Source: Amycolatopsis sp. GM8 | GTDB lineage: Bacteria; Actinomycetota; Actinomycetes; Mycobacteriales; Pseudonocardiaceae | Length of the DNA: 64,000 bases | Reading direction: 5' to 3' | Assembly: GCF_021653975.1 (NCBI RefSeq) | Contig: NZ_JAJKFK010000002.1 | Location: forward strand, 682,001-746,000 | Shown: piece by piece, positions 53,997 through 63,537 of the stretch | Layout: the number at the start of each line of letters is the position of its first letter | Numbering within the stretch: position 1 is the stretch's first letter | The notes under the pieces: generated by a model | What the model was told of the DNA's origin: nothing | What the model saw: the letters and a program-made list of their open reading frames with translations, nothing else | Database searches by the model: none | Position numbers and translations under genes: made by a program

Positions 53997-54737
53997 TCAG
54001 CCGTAAGTGTCGCGGGGCCCTCGGCCGGGAACATGCCGCGCGCCCTTGCGCCAGCTCGGCGCGGTGGGTCCGTGGATGCGCATGCGCTTGACCACGCCGT
54101 GCCCGACGGCGGCGGCGATCTTGGTGAGCAGCTGGCCCTGCAGCAGGCGCAGCTGGGTGGCCCAAGCCGTCGAGCTGGCACGGACGGTGAGCTCGCCGTC
54201 CTTCAGCGCGACCGGCTGGGCGTGTTCCGCGACCTCTTCCCCGACCAGCCGGGCCCACTGGCCGAAGACCTGGCCATCGGCAAGACGCTGTGACCAGCCG
54301 CGATCCGTGGCGAGCCGCGACATCAGGCGGCCTAGCGGTTGCGGATCACGCGCGTCGGCTCCCGCGCCGGACCAGCGCCGGCGCCGGGGGTTCTGGCCGA
54401 ACTGCCCTGCCGTACGCTTTCGGACGCCGGGCTCCACACCCCGCGCCTCGGCCTTCGCGCGGGCGGCGGCCAGAGCTTGCCGCGCCAGATCGCGGCCCGA
54501 CCCGTTTGGCCCAGTTGTCGTGTCACTCTGTGTGCTGGATGGAGTCTGGCCGGCCGAGGGACCCCCTGCTCGTGTCCCGGCATCTGACTCATTTGGCCGC
54601 TTGATCACCCGCGGCGATGACGCGTTCACCGTGTTATCCACACTATCCACAGAGTTGTCCCCAGATCGGTGGGTAAATTGTGTGGCCCCGGTCACTCGTG
54701 GTGCTCGGGCCGAGCGTGCAGAGCCGTCCTCAGGCAC
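53997..54737 (-). CDS. DUF721 (DciA-like) protein
   Basis: The GTG at 54737, six bases after GGGGAGG, gives 246 residues and overlaps the recF stop by eight bases. The N-terminal 110 residues are Ser/Gly/Arg-rich and disordered. The DUF721 domain (about 145-246) has [23 protein letters not shown] and a [11 protein letters not shown] strand. Such proteins, related to DciA, load the replicative helicase in bacteria lacking DnaC. A DnaA-box pair lies inside the coding sequence. Confidence 0.88.
   Translation of the reverse strand: MPEDGSARSARAPRVTGATQFTHRSGDNSVDSVDNTVNASSPRVIKRPNESDAGTRAGGPSAGQTPSSTQSDTTTGPNGSGRDLARQALAAARAKAEARGVEPGVRKRTAGQFGQNPRRRRWSGAGADARDPQPLGRLMSRLATDRGWSQRLADGQVFGQWARLVGEEVAEHAQPVALKDGELTVRASSTAWATQLRLLQGQLLTKIAAAVGHGVVKRMRIHGPTAPSWRKGARHVPGRGPRDTYG
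54634..54651. promoter_or_regulatory. DnaA-box pair inside the DUF721 gene
   Basis: TTATCCACA (54634-54642) is a perfect DnaA box and CTATCCACA (54643-54651) follows directly, with a weaker TTGTCCCCA at about 54655. All lie within the disordered N-terminal coding part of the DUF721 gene, about 4 kb from the origin. Confidence 0.55.
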
Positions 54738-55884
54738 TCCTGACCTCCCCATTCGAGACCGCGAAACGGGTGCCCGATAGCTCTTCGGGCACGTCCTCAT
54801 CCACCGCGGCGGTGATCAACACCTGTTCGGCTGCGGCCGCCACCTCCGCGAGCCGCGCCCGGCGACGCCGGTCCAGCTCGGCGAACACGTCGTCCAGCAG
54901 CAGCACCGGTTCCCCGTTCTCACTGCGCAACAGCTCGTAGGAGCCGAGCCGCAACGAGAGCGCGAACGACCACGACTCGCCATGACTCGCATACCCCTTC
55001 GCGGGCGCATCGCCGAGCACCAACTCCAGCTCGTCGCGATGCGGGCCGACCAGGCTCACTCCCCGTTCGAGCTCGGCCTGCCGCGTTTCGCCCAGTGCTC
55101 GCACGAGGATATCCGCCAGCTTGTCGGGATCGGCGCGTTCCCCATCGGATTTTCCGTATCCGTCGGGAAGTTCGTCGCCGAGGCTCGACCGGTACGAGAT
55201 GGTCGCCGGCTGCGAGTCCGGCGCGACTCCCATGTAGGCGGCCGAAGTATGCGGCGCGAGATCCGCGACGAGATCGAGCCGTCCCGCGAGCAGTTGCGCG
55301 CCGACCGTCGCGAGATGGTTGTCCCACACTTCGAGAGTCGAGAGCGCGTAAGGATCTTCGCGCGCGCCCTTTCTCTTGCCGGCCGTCTTCAGCAACGCGT
55401 TCCGTTGGCGCAGCACACGTTCGTAGTCCGAGCGCACACCCGCCCACCGCGGCGCGCGCAACACCAGCAACTCGTCGAGGAATCGCCTGCGCTCACCCGG
55501 ATCTCCGCGCACCAACGCCAGATCCTCGGGCGCGAACAACACTGTGCGCAGAATCCCGAGGATGTCCCGCGGCTTGCCGACCGCGCCGCGGTTGACCCGT
55601 GCGCGGTTCGCCTTGCCCGGCGTGATTTCGAGTTCGATGGTCAGCTCGCGATCGTCGTTGACCACGGCCGCCCGGACCAGCGCACGCTCGCACCCGTGCC
55701 GGACGAGCGGCGCGTCGGTGGCGACCCGGTGCGAACCGAGCGTCGCCAGATAGCCGATCGCCTCCAGCAGGTTGGTCTTGCCCCGGCCGTTCGGGCCGAC
55801 CAGCACGGTCGGCCCCGGCATCAACGGCAGGTCCGCGTGCTCCCATGAACGGAAGTCGGTGACCTGAAGATGACGGAGGTACAA
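54730..55884 (-). CDS. recF: DNA replication and repair protein RecF
   Basis: The 384-residue protein uses a TTG at 55884, whose product starts Leu-Tyr-Leu-Arg-His-Leu-Gln like other actinobacterial RecF. Walker A is Gly-Pro-Asn-Gly-Arg-Gly-Lys-Thr-Asn near residue 34, Walker B [11 protein letters not shown] near 335. RecF binds gapped DNA and helps RecA at stalled forks. gnd ends eight bases upstream, and the DUF721 gene overlaps by eight bases, giving one replication transcript. Confidence 0.95.
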   Translation of the reverse strand: MYLRHLQVTDFRSWEHADLPLMPGPTVLVGPNGRGKTNLLEAIGYLATLGSHRVATDAPLVRHGCERALVRAAVVNDDRELTIELEITPGKANRARVNRGAVGKPRDILGILRTVLFAPEDLALVRGDPGERRRFLDELLVLRAPRWAGVRSDYERVLRQRNALLKTAGKRKGAREDPYALSTLEVWDNHLATVGAQLLAGRLDLVADLAPHTSAAYMGVAPDSQPATISYRSSLGDELPDGYGKSDGERADPDKLADILVRALGETRQAELERGVSLVGPHRDELELVLGDAPAKGYASHGESWSFALSLRLGSYELLRSENGEPVLLLDDVFAELDRRRRARLAEVAAAAEQVLITAAVDEDVPEELSGTRFAVSNGEVRSA

Positions 55885-55891
55885 GATTCGC

Positions 55892-56782
55892 CTACTGACC
55901 GACCTTCTTGACGGCGTGCCCGCCGAACTGGTTGCGCAGCGCGGCAACCGCGCGCATCGCCGCGGAATCCTTCTGCCGTGAGGAGAACCGGGCGAACAGC
56001 GCGGCCGAGATCACCGGCGCGGGCACGGCGTTGTTGATCGCCTCTTCCAGCGTCCACCGGCCCTCGCCCGAATCCTCGACGTAGCCCTCGAGATCGTCCA
56101 ACTCCGGGTCCTCGTCCAGTGCGCGGACCAGCAGCTCGAGCAACCAGGACCGGACGACGGTGCCGCGCTGCCAGCCCTTGATCACGGCGGGCACGTCCTT
56201 GATCACATGCGCGGCTTCCATCAGCTCGAAGCCTTCGGCGTAAGCCTGCATGATCCCGTACTCGATGCCGTTGTGGATCATCTTCGCGTAGTGGCCGGCG
56301 CCGACCAGGCCCGCGTGCGAAAAACCGTCCTCGCGCGGACCTTCCGGACGGAGCGTGTCGAAGATCGGCATCGCGCGTGCGACATCTTCTTCCGCGCCAC
56401 CGACCATCAGGCCGTAGCCGTTGTCCTTGCCCCACACGCCACCGGACACCCCGCAGTCGAGGTAACCGATCTTCTTCGCGGCGAGCGTTTCGGCGTTGCG
56501 CTTGTCGTCGGTGAACTTCGAGTTGCCGCCGTCGATCACGAGATCGCCCTCGGACAGCAGCTCGCCGAGCTCCGCCACGGTGTCCCGGGTCGGGCCGCCG
56601 GCCGGCACCATGATCCACACGATCCGCGGCGCCTCGAGCTTCGAGACCATGTCCGCCAGTGAAGAGGAATCGCTCACGGCTTCGTTGCGGTCGTAGCCGA
56701 CCACCTCGTGCCCGGCGGTCCGCAACCGCTCGCGCATGTTGAAGCCCATCTTGCCGAGGCCGACGAGACCCAGCTGCACCAT
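55892..56782 (-). CDS. gnd: 6-phosphogluconate dehydrogenase, decarboxylating (short type)
   Basis: This 296-residue enzyme is of the short GndA-type (about 300), not the long 470-residue form. Features are Gly-Leu-Val-Gly-Leu-Gly-Lys-Met-Gly (NADP site), Asp-Gly-Gly-Asn-Ser (about 79), Cys-Gly-Val-Ser-Gly-Gly and Lys-Met-Ile-His-Asn-Gly-Ile-Glu-Tyr with the substrate-binding Lys and Asn. It yields ribulose 5-phosphate, CO2 and NAD(P)H in the pentose phosphate pathway. Its place between dnaN and recF is normal in actinobacteria. Confidence 0.94.
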   Translation of the reverse strand: MVQLGLVGLGKMGFNMRERLRTAGHEVVGYDRNEAVSDSSSLADMVSKLEAPRIVWIMVPAGGPTRDTVAELGELLSEGDLVIDGGNSKFTDDKRNAETLAAKKIGYLDCGVSGGVWGKDNGYGLMVGGAEEDVARAMPIFDTLRPEGPREDGFSHAGLVGAGHYAKMIHNGIEYGIMQAYAEGFELMEAAHVIKDVPAVIKGWQRGTVVRSWLLELLVRALDEDPELDDLEGYVEDSGEGRWTLEEAINNAVPAPVISAALFARFSSRQKDSAAMRAVAALRNQFGGHAVKKVGQ

Positions 56783-56812
56783 CGAAAATCCCCTTGTGTC
56801 GCGTGTTTCCGG

Positions 56813-57946
56813 TCAGCCCGGCAGGCGGACCGGCATCAACAAGTAGAGGTAACCAGGAACGACCTGGCCCTGCTCGTCCGCCGGCTTGATCAACGCCGGC
56901 CGGTTCGGGGTGGTGAACGTGAGTTCCGCGCGGTCGGCGTGCAGGGCGCCGAGACCGTCGACGAGGTAGCCCGGGTTGAACGCGATCGTCACGGGATCGC
57001 CTTCGTAGTCCACCGGCAGCTCTTCCTCGGCGCTGCCTTCGTCGTCGCCGCCCGCGGACAGCCGGAGCGTCCCGTCCGCGAACTCCAACCGGACCTGGGT
57101 GCCGCGCTCGGCGACGAGCGACACGCGCTTGATCGCCTCGGACAGCGGCGCGACGTCGATCACCGCGCGGGACGTGTGCTGCGCGGGCAGCAACTGGCGG
57201 TACGGCGGGAACTCCGCGTCGAGCAGCCGGGTGGTGGTGTAGCGGCCGGAACCGGCGAGGCCGAGCAGGCCCTCGCCGCTGGCGAGACTGATCGAGACCT
57301 TCGCGCCGCTCGTGCCGAGCGACTTGGCCGCTTCGGCGAGCGTGCGCGCCGGCACGAGGACGGCCGCGTCGTCGAGCCCGTCGGCCGGCTCCCAGGTGAA
57401 CTCGCGCATCGCGAGCCGGAACCGGTCGGTGGCGACGAGGGTGAGCGAGCTGCCCGAGATCTCCAGCCGCATGCCGGTCAGCATCGGGAGCGTGTCGTCC
57501 TTGCCGGCGGCGACGGCGACCTGGGTCACCGCCTGGCCGAACGCCTCGCCCGCGACCTCACCGGCGAGCGCGGGCTGGGCCGGCAGCGCCGGGTAGTCCT
57601 CGACCGGCATGGTCGGCAGCGAGAACCGGGCGTTGCCACAAGTGATCGACGCGCGGGCGCCGTCGACGAAGATCTCGACCGGCTGGGCGGGCAGCGCCTT
57701 GGTGATGTCGGCGAGTAGCCGCCCGGACACCAGCAGCCGTCCGCCGTCGGCGATCGTGGCCGGGACGCCGACCGTGGCCGAGACCTCGTAGTCGAAGCCG
57801 GACACGGTGAGGGCGTCGGTCGTGCCGTCGGAGCCGGCGTCGAGCAGGACACCACCCAGCACCGGAACGGGCGGCCTCGACGGCAGGCTGCGGGCCACCC
57901 AAGCGACGGCGTCAGCCAGCCCATCTCGCTCGACGCGGATCTTCAT
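56813..57946 (-). CDS. dnaN: DNA polymerase III beta subunit (sliding clamp)
   Basis: The 377-residue clamp shows three similar DnaN domains. Starting features are Met-Lys-Ile-Arg-Val-Glu-Arg-Asp and Pro-Val-Leu-Gly-Gly-Val-Leu-Leu, with Ala-Thr-Asp-Arg-Phe-Arg-Leu-Ala in domain two and a final Tyr-Leu-Leu-Met-Pro-Val-Arg-Leu. It encircles DNA and tethers Pol III. It starts with ATG 57946 directly after the origin, and gnd follows 30 bp downstream. Confidence 0.98.
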   Translation of the reverse strand: MKIRVERDGLADAVAWVARSLPSRPPVPVLGGVLLDAGSDGTTDALTVSGFDYEVSATVGVPATIADGGRLLVSGRLLADITKALPAQPVEIFVDGARASITCGNARFSLPTMPVEDYPALPAQPALAGEVAGEAFGQAVTQVAVAAGKDDTLPMLTGMRLEISGSSLTLVATDRFRLAMREFTWEPADGLDDAAVLVPARTLAEAAKSLGTSGAKVSISLASGEGLLGLAGSGRYTTTRLLDAEFPPYRQLLPAQHTSRAVIDVAPLSEAIKRVSLVAERGTQVRLEFADGTLRLSAGGDDEGSAEEELPVDYEGDPVTIAFNPGYLVDGLGALHADRAELTFTTPNRPALIKPADEQGQVVPGYLYLLMPVRLPG

Positions 57947-58179
57947 GCGCCCATCCTTTCGACAGCCGAGCCACCCCTTGGGCTCGAGAAGGTCGTCAAG
58001 CAGCCCCGGACGCGCGGTGCGCAGCGCGTTGACCAGGGATCTCGCTGTGTGGTGAAGCCCGGCGCCGATGTCACCAACGACCTGCGGGCTCCGGTGTGGA
58101 TACCCACGTTAGAACGTGACCCGGCCCGCCGTCATTCGGGGCAGGCCATCGACATGTCGACGAGTCGTCCGGATCTCGC

Positions 58180-58440
58180 CGCTTGTCCCCAACTCCACAG
58201 CCGCCTGTTTTTGCTTTAGAAGATCTTCTTGAGAAGAACAAGGGCAGTAACAGTAATAGGGGCTGTGGGTTGTGTGGACAGCTCGTGTCGTCGCAGGTCC
58301 GGCGGCGTGGCGGGGTGTGGACATCTGGGGGTGGGCGGCTGTGGACGGTTTCGGCGATCCGTGGACAAGTTCGCGCGCCTCACAATCCGTCCACAGCCAT
58401 CCACAGTTGTCCACATGATCTTCCCCAGCTGTGGGCCGAG
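58180..58440. other. Probable chromosomal origin oriC (DnaA boxes and AT-rich stretch)
   Basis: Between dnaN and dnaA at least eight TTGTCCACA-type boxes can be read: 58272-58280, 58316-58323, 58339-58347, 58360-58368, 58388-58396, 58398-58406, a perfect TTGTCCACA at 58407-58415, and a degenerate one near 58185. An AT-richer stretch (about 58206-58262, with TTTTTGCTTTAGAAG) could be the unwinding element. The region has no gene. Boxes occur in both directions. Confidence 0.85.
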
Positions 58441-58659
58441 TTGTACCCATCCACCGCGGCCGGTCGCGGCGGCCGCGACTTCACCCCAGTGAGCGACCAC
58501 CTTCGTCTTTCGATGCCTTGTCGTTATTGGGATCACAACCGGTGCCCGCCCGGATACCGTTGGGACGCAGGCAGAAGCGCGGCATGACGCGGCGCACTGT
58601 CCTAGTTGGACTGACCCGGTGTTTCCCGGTGCGGCAGGGAGTCCCCGGAAAAGAAATAA

Positions 58660-58687
58660 GGACAGCCGCGATGTGCCGCGACTGTCC
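58660..58687 (-). terminator. Terminator of dnaA
   Basis: An 11-bp stem (GGACAGTCGCG on the minus strand, one G-T step, 6-base loop) with TTATTTCTTTT after it. It follows the dnaA stop by 21 bases. Confidence 0.8.
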
Positions 58688-58708
58688 GAAGTGGAATGAG
58701 GAGTAGCG

Positions 58709-60313
58709 CTACTGGCGGGCGCGCTGCTTGATGCGGAAGGTCAGTTCCTGCACCTGGTCGTAGATCCGCCGGCGCTCGGCCATTTCCTTGCGGATCTTCT
58801 TGTCCGCGTGCATGACCGTCGTGTGGTCGCGGCCGCCGAACGTCTGCCCGATCTTCGGCAGCGACATGTCGGTCAGCTCGCGGCACAGATACATGGCGAT
58901 CTGCCGGGCGGTGGCGAGCGCCTTGGTCTTCCCGGGCCCGCACAGGTCGTCGATCGTCACGTCGAAGAACTCGGCCGTGGTGGCCATGATCGTCGGCGCG
59001 CTGATTTCCGGCGCCTGCGAATCCGGGATGAGATCGCGCAACACGATCTCCGCCAGACCGACGTCGACCGGTTGCTGGTTCAGGGAGGCGAACGCGGTGA
59101 CGCGGATGAGCGCGCCCTCCAGTTCGCGGATGTTCGCCTCCACTCGGGAAGCGATGAACTCCAGTACCTCACCCGGCACCGCGAGCCGGTCCTGCGCGGC
59201 CTTCTTGCGCAGGATCGCGATTCGCGTCTCGAGCTCCGGCGGCTGGATGTCGGTGATCAGTCCCCACTCGAACCGCGTGCGCAACCGGTCTTCCAGTGTT
59301 TCCAGTCGCTTCGGCGGCCGGTCGGAGGAGACCACGATCTGCTTGTTCGCGTTGTGCAGCGTGTTGAAGGTATGGAAGAACTCCTCCTGGGTTCCTTCCT
59401 TGCCTTCCAGGAACTGGATGTCGTCGACGAGCAGGATGTCGATGTCGCGGTAGCGGCGCTGGAACGCCACCTTCCGGTCGTCGCGCAGCGAGTTGATGAA
59501 GTCGTTGGTGAATTCCTCGGTCGACACGTAGCGCACGCGCATGCCGGGGAACAGCCGCTGGGCGTAGTGCCCGACCGCGTGCAGTAGATGTGTCTTGCCG
59601 AGCCCGGACTCGCCCCAGATGAACAACGGGTTGTACGCGCGGGACGGCGCTTCCGCGACGGCGAAGGCTGCCGCGTGCGCGAACCGGTTGGAGGCGCCGA
59701 TGACGAACGTGTCGAAGGTGTACTTCTCGTTCAGGCGCGTCTTGGAAGTCTGTGGTTGCGCGGGCGCGGTGTAGGGCTGCCCGGCGATCGGTTGTCCGGA
59801 GAACATCGGCCAGATCTCGTGCGCCGCGGCCAGCGCCTCGCCTTCCTCGTCGACTTCTTCTTCGCCGTCGTCTTCGGGGAGCATCGGCTTGGCCGGCTCG
59901 GCGACGCTCGCCCCGACCCGGCCGCGCCGGATCGGCGGGAGCATGCCTTCGTCCAGCGGCGGCATCACGGCCGGACGCGGCGGAGCCTCCGTGGTTCCGT
60001 TTTCCACTCGCGCGGGTGACGGAGCGTAGTGCGGCTGTGGCGGGGCGACCTCGGTGCTGTCGACCTTGACCGCGAGCGACACCGGCCGGCCGAGCCGCCG
60101 GGACAGCGCGTGGGTGATCGGTTCGCGCAGCGCGCGCTCGATCGCTTCCTTCGCGAAGTCACTCGGCGCGGCGAGCAGCGCCGTACCGTCGAGCAAACCG
60201 ATCGGGCGCGTGACGCGCATCCACGCTCGCTGCTGCGGGGAGAGGGTGCCGTCCGACAGTTCGCGGACGACCTGCTCCCAGACAACGCCCAGGTTCATCT
60301 GGTGCTCGGACAC
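58709..60313 (-). CDS. dnaA: Chromosomal replication initiator DnaA
   Basis: I chose the GTG at 60313 (product Val-Ser-Glu-His-Gln), giving 534 residues. Domain I is at about 1-85, a long acidic Pro-rich linker follows to about 190, the AAA+ core has Walker A Gly-Glu-Ser-Gly-Leu-Gly-Lys-Thr-His and Walker B Leu-Leu-Val-Asp-Asp-Ile-Gln, and domain IV ends with the DnaA signature [10 protein letters not shown]. DnaA melts oriC and is its own repressor. It is transcribed toward the origin; rpmH is divergent. Confidence 0.97.
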   Translation of the reverse strand: MSEHQMNLGVVWEQVVRELSDGTLSPQQRAWMRVTRPIGLLDGTALLAAPSDFAKEAIERALREPITHALSRRLGRPVSLAVKVDSTEVAPPQPHYAPSPARVENGTTEAPPRPAVMPPLDEGMLPPIRRGRVGASVAEPAKPMLPEDDGEEEVDEEGEALAAAHEIWPMFSGQPIAGQPYTAPAQPQTSKTRLNEKYTFDTFVIGASNRFAHAAAFAVAEAPSRAYNPLFIWGESGLGKTHLLHAVGHYAQRLFPGMRVRYVSTEEFTNDFINSLRDDRKVAFQRRYRDIDILLVDDIQFLEGKEGTQEEFFHTFNTLHNANKQIVVSSDRPPKRLETLEDRLRTRFEWGLITDIQPPELETRIAILRKKAAQDRLAVPGEVLEFIASRVEANIRELEGALIRVTAFASLNQQPVDVGLAEIVLRDLIPDSQAPEISAPTIMATTAEFFDVTIDDLCGPGKTKALATARQIAMYLCRELTDMSLPKIGQTFGGRDHTTVMHADKKIRKEMAERRRIYDQVQELTFRIKQRARQ

Positions 60314-60830
60314 CGACTTCGCTCCCCTCCCCTCGTCCACCCCAAGACGAAATCACTCTGTGCGGTGGCCCGCCCACCCCATCGAACGGCGTTCATGGCC
60401 ACGAAGGTGGCCGCGCGCAGCGACCATCCACAGAGTTGTCCACAACTGTGCACTAATGTACGGCGACCCACAGCGACTCCACCTGCGGGTCGAACCTACG
60501 CCTGCCTGAGCCTCTCCACCTTTTGACGGCGGCGCCGAGCCCCACGAACGGGTGACTCAAGAGGAGACACGCTAACAAGCCTCGCGCTGTCAGACAAGAC
60601 GCCTGCCGCAGAAGGGTTCCATGCTCTACACGGCGTCGCCAATCGATTCTTATGCGTGCTGACGGGGGCCCGGTTGTCTGCTCACCTCAGGCGGTGCGTA
60701 CCCTCGTAAAGTCACCCCGCTTGTCGCGGGCGCCTTTGTGTGTCCACGTTCGCGAGTCCGGGGGCGGACACACCAGACCTGACGGTGGCTCTCGCGCCGC
60801 CGGTATGTCGAGACCAGGAGAAGCAGAGTC
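60314..60830. promoter_or_regulatory. dnaA-rpmH intergenic region with DnaA boxes
   Basis: This 517-bp divergent gap holds promoters of dnaA and rpmH. DnaA boxes CATCCACAG (60425-60433) and a perfect TTGTCCACA (60436-60444) lie about 120 bases from the dnaA start, fitting autoregulation. No gene was found in it. Confidence 0.6.
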
Positions 60831-60974
60831 GTGAGCAAGGGTAAGCGCACTTTCCAGCCGAACAACCGCCGACGCGCCCGGACGCACGGATTCCGGCTGC
60901 GCATGCGCACTCGTGCCGGCCGGTCGATCCTTTCGGCCCGTCGTCGCAAGGGCCGCGAGAAGCTGTCGGCCTGA
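60831..60974 (+). CDS. rpmH: 50S ribosomal protein L34
   Basis: The 47-residue protein, with GTG 60831, is rich in Arg and Lys with the L34 pattern [18 protein letters not shown] and Arg-Arg-Arg-Lys-Gly-Arg. It belongs to the large ribosomal subunit. It is the first gene of the rpmH-rnpA-yidD-yidC-jag cluster, divergent from dnaA. The short gene was found by direct reading. Confidence 0.97.
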   Translation: MSKGKRTFQPNNRRRARTHGFRLRMRTRAGRSILSARRRKGREKLSA

Positions 60975-60998
60975 TCGCGCCACTTCCAGGCGCACCCC

Positions 60999-61373
60999 AT
61001 GCTGCCCGCTGCCGCGCGCCTGCGGCGAAGTGAGGACTTCCGCGAAGTGATGCGCCGCGGGGCCCGCGCGGGGCGGCGGCGCCTGGTCGTTCATGTGTTG
61101 CAGGCCCCAGACCCGTCCGCGGCACCGTCGCGGGCGGGTTTTGTGGTAAGCAAGGCGGTCGGTAACTCGGTGATCCGGCACCGGGTGAGCAGGCGGTTGC
61201 GACATCTGGTCGCCGCCCGGCTCGGAACTGTCCCGCCCGCCACCACGTTGGTGGTTAGGGCACTGCCGCCGGCTGCGACCGCGTCCAGCGCCCAACTCGG
61301 CGCGGACCTCGACGCGGCACTTGCGCGGCTGAGCCTCCTTCCGGACCAACACAACGATGGGCCTGCGGTGTGA
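60999..61373 (+). CDS. rnpA: Ribonuclease P protein component
   Basis: The 124-residue basic protein has the RnpA core: [10 protein letters not shown] near the N-terminus, Phe-Val-Val-Ser-Lys-Ala-Val-Gly-Asn and the Arg-X-X-Val-X-Arg-Arg-Leu-Arg RNR-like helix near residue 60. It assists the RNA subunit in trimming tRNA 5' ends. Its stop overlaps the start of yidD (GTGA). Confidence 0.94.
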   Translation: MLPAAARLRRSEDFREVMRRGARAGRRRLVVHVLQAPDPSAAPSRAGFVVSKAVGNSVIRHRVSRRLRHLVAARLGTVPPATTLVVRALPPAATASSAQLGADLDAALARLSLLPDQHNDGPAV

Positions 61374-61687
61374 ACGAGCACACGACCGCGATCGGCGACG
61401 GAACCCAGGAAGCCACACACCCGGGCCCGGTCGCCCGGGTCCTGCTGCTCCCGATTCGCTTCTATCGCAAATTCATCTCCCCCTTCCTCCCGCCGAGCTG
61501 CCGCTTCTACCCGAGCTGCAGCACGTACGCGGTCGAGGCCCTGACCCGCTTCGGCGCCGCCCGCGGGTCGTATCTCGCGGTGCGCAGGCTGCTGCGGTGC
61601 GGCCCATGGACGATGCCCGGTCGCGACCCGGTGCCCGAGACGTTCTCCTGGCGTCACACCAGACCTGATTTGTCAACCGAGGAGTAG
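61370..61687 (+). CDS. yidD: YidD: membrane protein insertion efficiency factor
   Basis: The 105-residue protein starts with GTG at 61370. It has the conserved core [27 protein letters not shown] and Arg-Leu-Leu-Arg-Cys-Gly-Pro-Trp. YidD is a small amphipathic membrane-bound factor helping YidC. It lies between rnpA (four-base overlap) and yidC (four-base gap). Confidence 0.95.
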   Translation: MNEHTTAIGDGTQEATHPGPVARVLLLPIRFYRKFISPFLPPSCRFYPSCSTYAVEALTRFGAARGSYLAVRRLLRCGPWTMPGRDPVPETFSWRHTRPDLSTEE

Positions 61688-61691
61688 CTCA

Positions 61692-62822
61692 GTGCTCAAC
61701 TTCATCTACTACCCCGTGTCCTTCATCCTCTGGTGTTGGCACAAGGTCTTCGGCTTCGTACTCGGGGACAACAACGCGTTCGCCTGGATCCTCGCGATCA
61801 TGTTCCTGACGTTCACGGTCCGCGGCATCATGTTCAAGCCGTTCGTGAACCAGGTCCGGTCGATGAAGAAGATGCAGGACTTCGCGCCGGAACTGAAGAA
61901 GGTTCAGAAGAAGTACGCGAACGACAAGCAGCGCCAGGCGCAGGAGATGCAGAAGCTCCAGCGGGAGCATGGCGTCAACCCGCTCGGCAGCTGCTTGCCG
62001 ATGGTCCTGCAGATCCCGGTGTTCATCGGTCTGAACTGGGTCCTGCGCGCGTTCTCGATCCAGCCGAAGGACGGCAGCCCGAAGGTCAACAACTACTTCT
62101 TCGACAAGGCGGGCGTCGACTCCTACAACAACGCCCACCTGTTCGGCGTCAAGATCGGTGACGCCATCCACCACACCGCGACCCTCGGTGGCCTCGCGGA
62201 TGGGGGCTGGAACTGGAACGTTGCTCCGGTCGCCGTCCCGCTGATGATCCTGGCGAGCATCCTGACCCACCTGACCGCGCGCCACTCGGCGGCACGGCAG
62301 AGCGCGGCGGCCGCGGAGGCGAACCCGCAGACCGCGATCATGCAGAAGCTCACGATGTGGATCTTCCCGCTGGGTGTGCTGGTGTTCGGTGCGTTCTTCC
62401 CGATCGGCCTGCTGATCTATTGGTTGTCCAACAACGGCTGGACGCTGATGCAGCAGCGGCTCGTCTACACGAAGATCGACAAGGAAGAGGCGGCGAAGAA
62501 GGCCGAGGCGAAGGAGAAGCGCGACGCGCTCGCCCCGAAGCCCGGTGCGAAGCCGGTCGCCGGTCAGAAGCCGAAGCCCGGCCAGAAGCCCGTGCAGCAG
62601 AGCAAGCCGGCCGCCGCGGAGATTGAGTCGACGACGAACGAATCCGCCAACGGAAACAGCGGCGCCGCGTCGAACGGCGGCAAGCCCAACTCGAAGGCCG
62701 GATCGCCACACCGGTTCGCCCAGCAGCCGCAGCGCCCGAGGAGCGGGTCGGCGCAGCAGCGCAAGAAACCGGCCGGCGGCAAGAACCCTGGACAGAAAGG
62801 CTCGGGGCAGAAGCGTCGCTGA
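61692..62822 (+). CDS. yidC: YidC/Oxa1 membrane protein insertase
   Basis: The 376-residue insertase starts with GTG at 61692 behind GAGGAG. It has five likely membrane helices: about 2-22, 31-50 (Arg-Gly-Ile-Met-Phe-Lys-Pro), 98-116 (Leu-Pro-Met-Val-Leu-Gln-Ile-Pro), 176-195 and 220-250. A charged hairpin (Lys-Lys-Met-Gln-Asp, Lys-Lys-Val-Gln-Lys-Lys-Tyr) follows helix two. The last 110 residues are a Lys/Ala/Gly/Gln-rich basic tail that could bind ribosomes. It inserts membrane proteins with or without Sec. Confidence 0.96.
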   Translation: MLNFIYYPVSFILWCWHKVFGFVLGDNNAFAWILAIMFLTFTVRGIMFKPFVNQVRSMKKMQDFAPELKKVQKKYANDKQRQAQEMQKLQREHGVNPLGSCLPMVLQIPVFIGLNWVLRAFSIQPKDGSPKVNNYFFDKAGVDSYNNAHLFGVKIGDAIHHTATLGGLADGGWNWNVAPVAVPLMILASILTHLTARHSAARQSAAAAEANPQTAIMQKLTMWIFPLGVLVFGAFFPIGLLIYWLSNNGWTLMQQRLVYTKIDKEEAAKKAEAKEKRDALAPKPGAKPVAGQKPKPGQKPVQQSKPAAAEIESTTNESANGNSGAASNGGKPNSKAGSPHRFAQQPQRPRSGSAQQRKKPAGGKNPGQKGSGQKRR

Positions 62823-62846
62823 CGGCTTCCCCGGGAGAGGAGACGA

Positions 62847-63389
62847 ATGATGTCTGAGACGGTCGAGGCGATCGAGACCGAGGAAACGGTCGACGTTGAG
62901 GAGAGCGGTCCTACCGGCGCCGAGTTGCTGGTGAAGGAAGGCGACATCGCTGGGGACTACCTCGAACGCTTGCTGGATCTACTGGACTATGACGGCGACA
63001 TCGACCTGGACGTCGAGGCCGGCCGTGCGGTGATCAGCATCGACGGTGGGGACGATCTGGAGAAGCTGGTCGGCGGACGTGGGCAGGTGCTGGAGGCGCT
63101 GCAGGAGCTGACCCGGCTCGCGGTACAGCAGGAGACCGGTACCCGCAGCCGGCTGATGCTGGACATTGCGGGCTGGCGTGCGGCACGCCGGGAGGAGCTG
63201 CGGGAGCTCGGCCGGTCGACCGCGGAGTCGGTCGTGTCGTCGGGCGAGAAGGTGCGACTGCAGCCGATGAGCCCGTTCGAGCGGAAGGTCGTGCACGACG
63301 CGGTCGCCGCCGTGAAGGGTGCGCGTAGCGAAAGTGAAGGCGAGGAGCCGAAGCGCCGAGTGGTGGTCCTGCTCGACGACGAGGACTAA
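62847..63389 (+). CDS. jag: Jag/KhpB-like RNA-binding protein (KH-R3H)
   Basis: The 180-residue product starts with ATG-ATG at 62847 behind GAGAGGAG. An acidic N-terminus (Glu-rich) is followed by a KH domain (about 45-115) with Gly-Asp-Asp-Leu-Glu-Lys-Leu-Val-Gly-Gly-Arg-Gly-Gln-Val in the nucleic acid loop. An R3H domain ends with Pro-Met-Ser-Pro-Phe-Glu-Arg-Lys-Val-Val-His-Asp (about 145). Jag/KhpB binds RNA and is linked to cell shape. It follows yidC, as in many bacteria. Confidence 0.95.
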   Translation: MMSETVEAIETEETVDVEESGPTGAELLVKEGDIAGDYLERLLDLLDYDGDIDLDVEAGRAVISIDGGDDLEKLVGGRGQVLEALQELTRLAVQQETGTRSRLMLDIAGWRAARREELRELGRSTAESVVSSGEKVRLQPMSPFERKVVHDAVAAVKGARSESEGEEPKRRVVVLLDDED

Positions 63390-63404
63390 CGACGCAGAAC
63401 TGAC

Positions 63405-63438
63405 AGCGGCCCACCGGTTTCCGGTGGGCCGCTTTTTT
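63405..63438 (+). terminator. Terminator after jag
   Basis: A 13-bp perfect stem (AGCGGCCCACCGG, 3-base loop) followed by a T-run. A strong intrinsic terminator ending the rpmH-jag cluster. Confidence 0.92.
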
Positions 63439-63445
63439 ATGTCGT

Positions 63446-63459
63446 GTTTCACGTGAAAC
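63446..63459. other. parS site 1
   Basis: A perfect 14-bp parS palindrome, GTTTCACGTGAAAC, in the gap between the jag terminator and rsmG. ParB binds such sites for chromosome segregation. Confidence 0.9.
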
Positions 63460-63513
63460 GGATCCGCCTCCCACTCTTGATGTTCGGGTCAGGGACAATC
63501 GATCGCGACGCAG

Positions 63514-63527
63514 GTTTCACGTGAAAC
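63514..63527. other. parS site 2
   Basis: A second perfect GTTTCACGTGAAAC, 68 bp from the first and 10 bases before the rsmG start. Pairs or clusters of parS near oriC are the rule in actinobacteria. Confidence 0.9.
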
Positions 63528-63537
63528 GAGGTGACGG

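Noticed and set aside
58431..58706. A 91-residue open frame near the dnaA stop
   Set aside because: It runs through the DnaA-box region and the dnaA terminator, and shows no family features.
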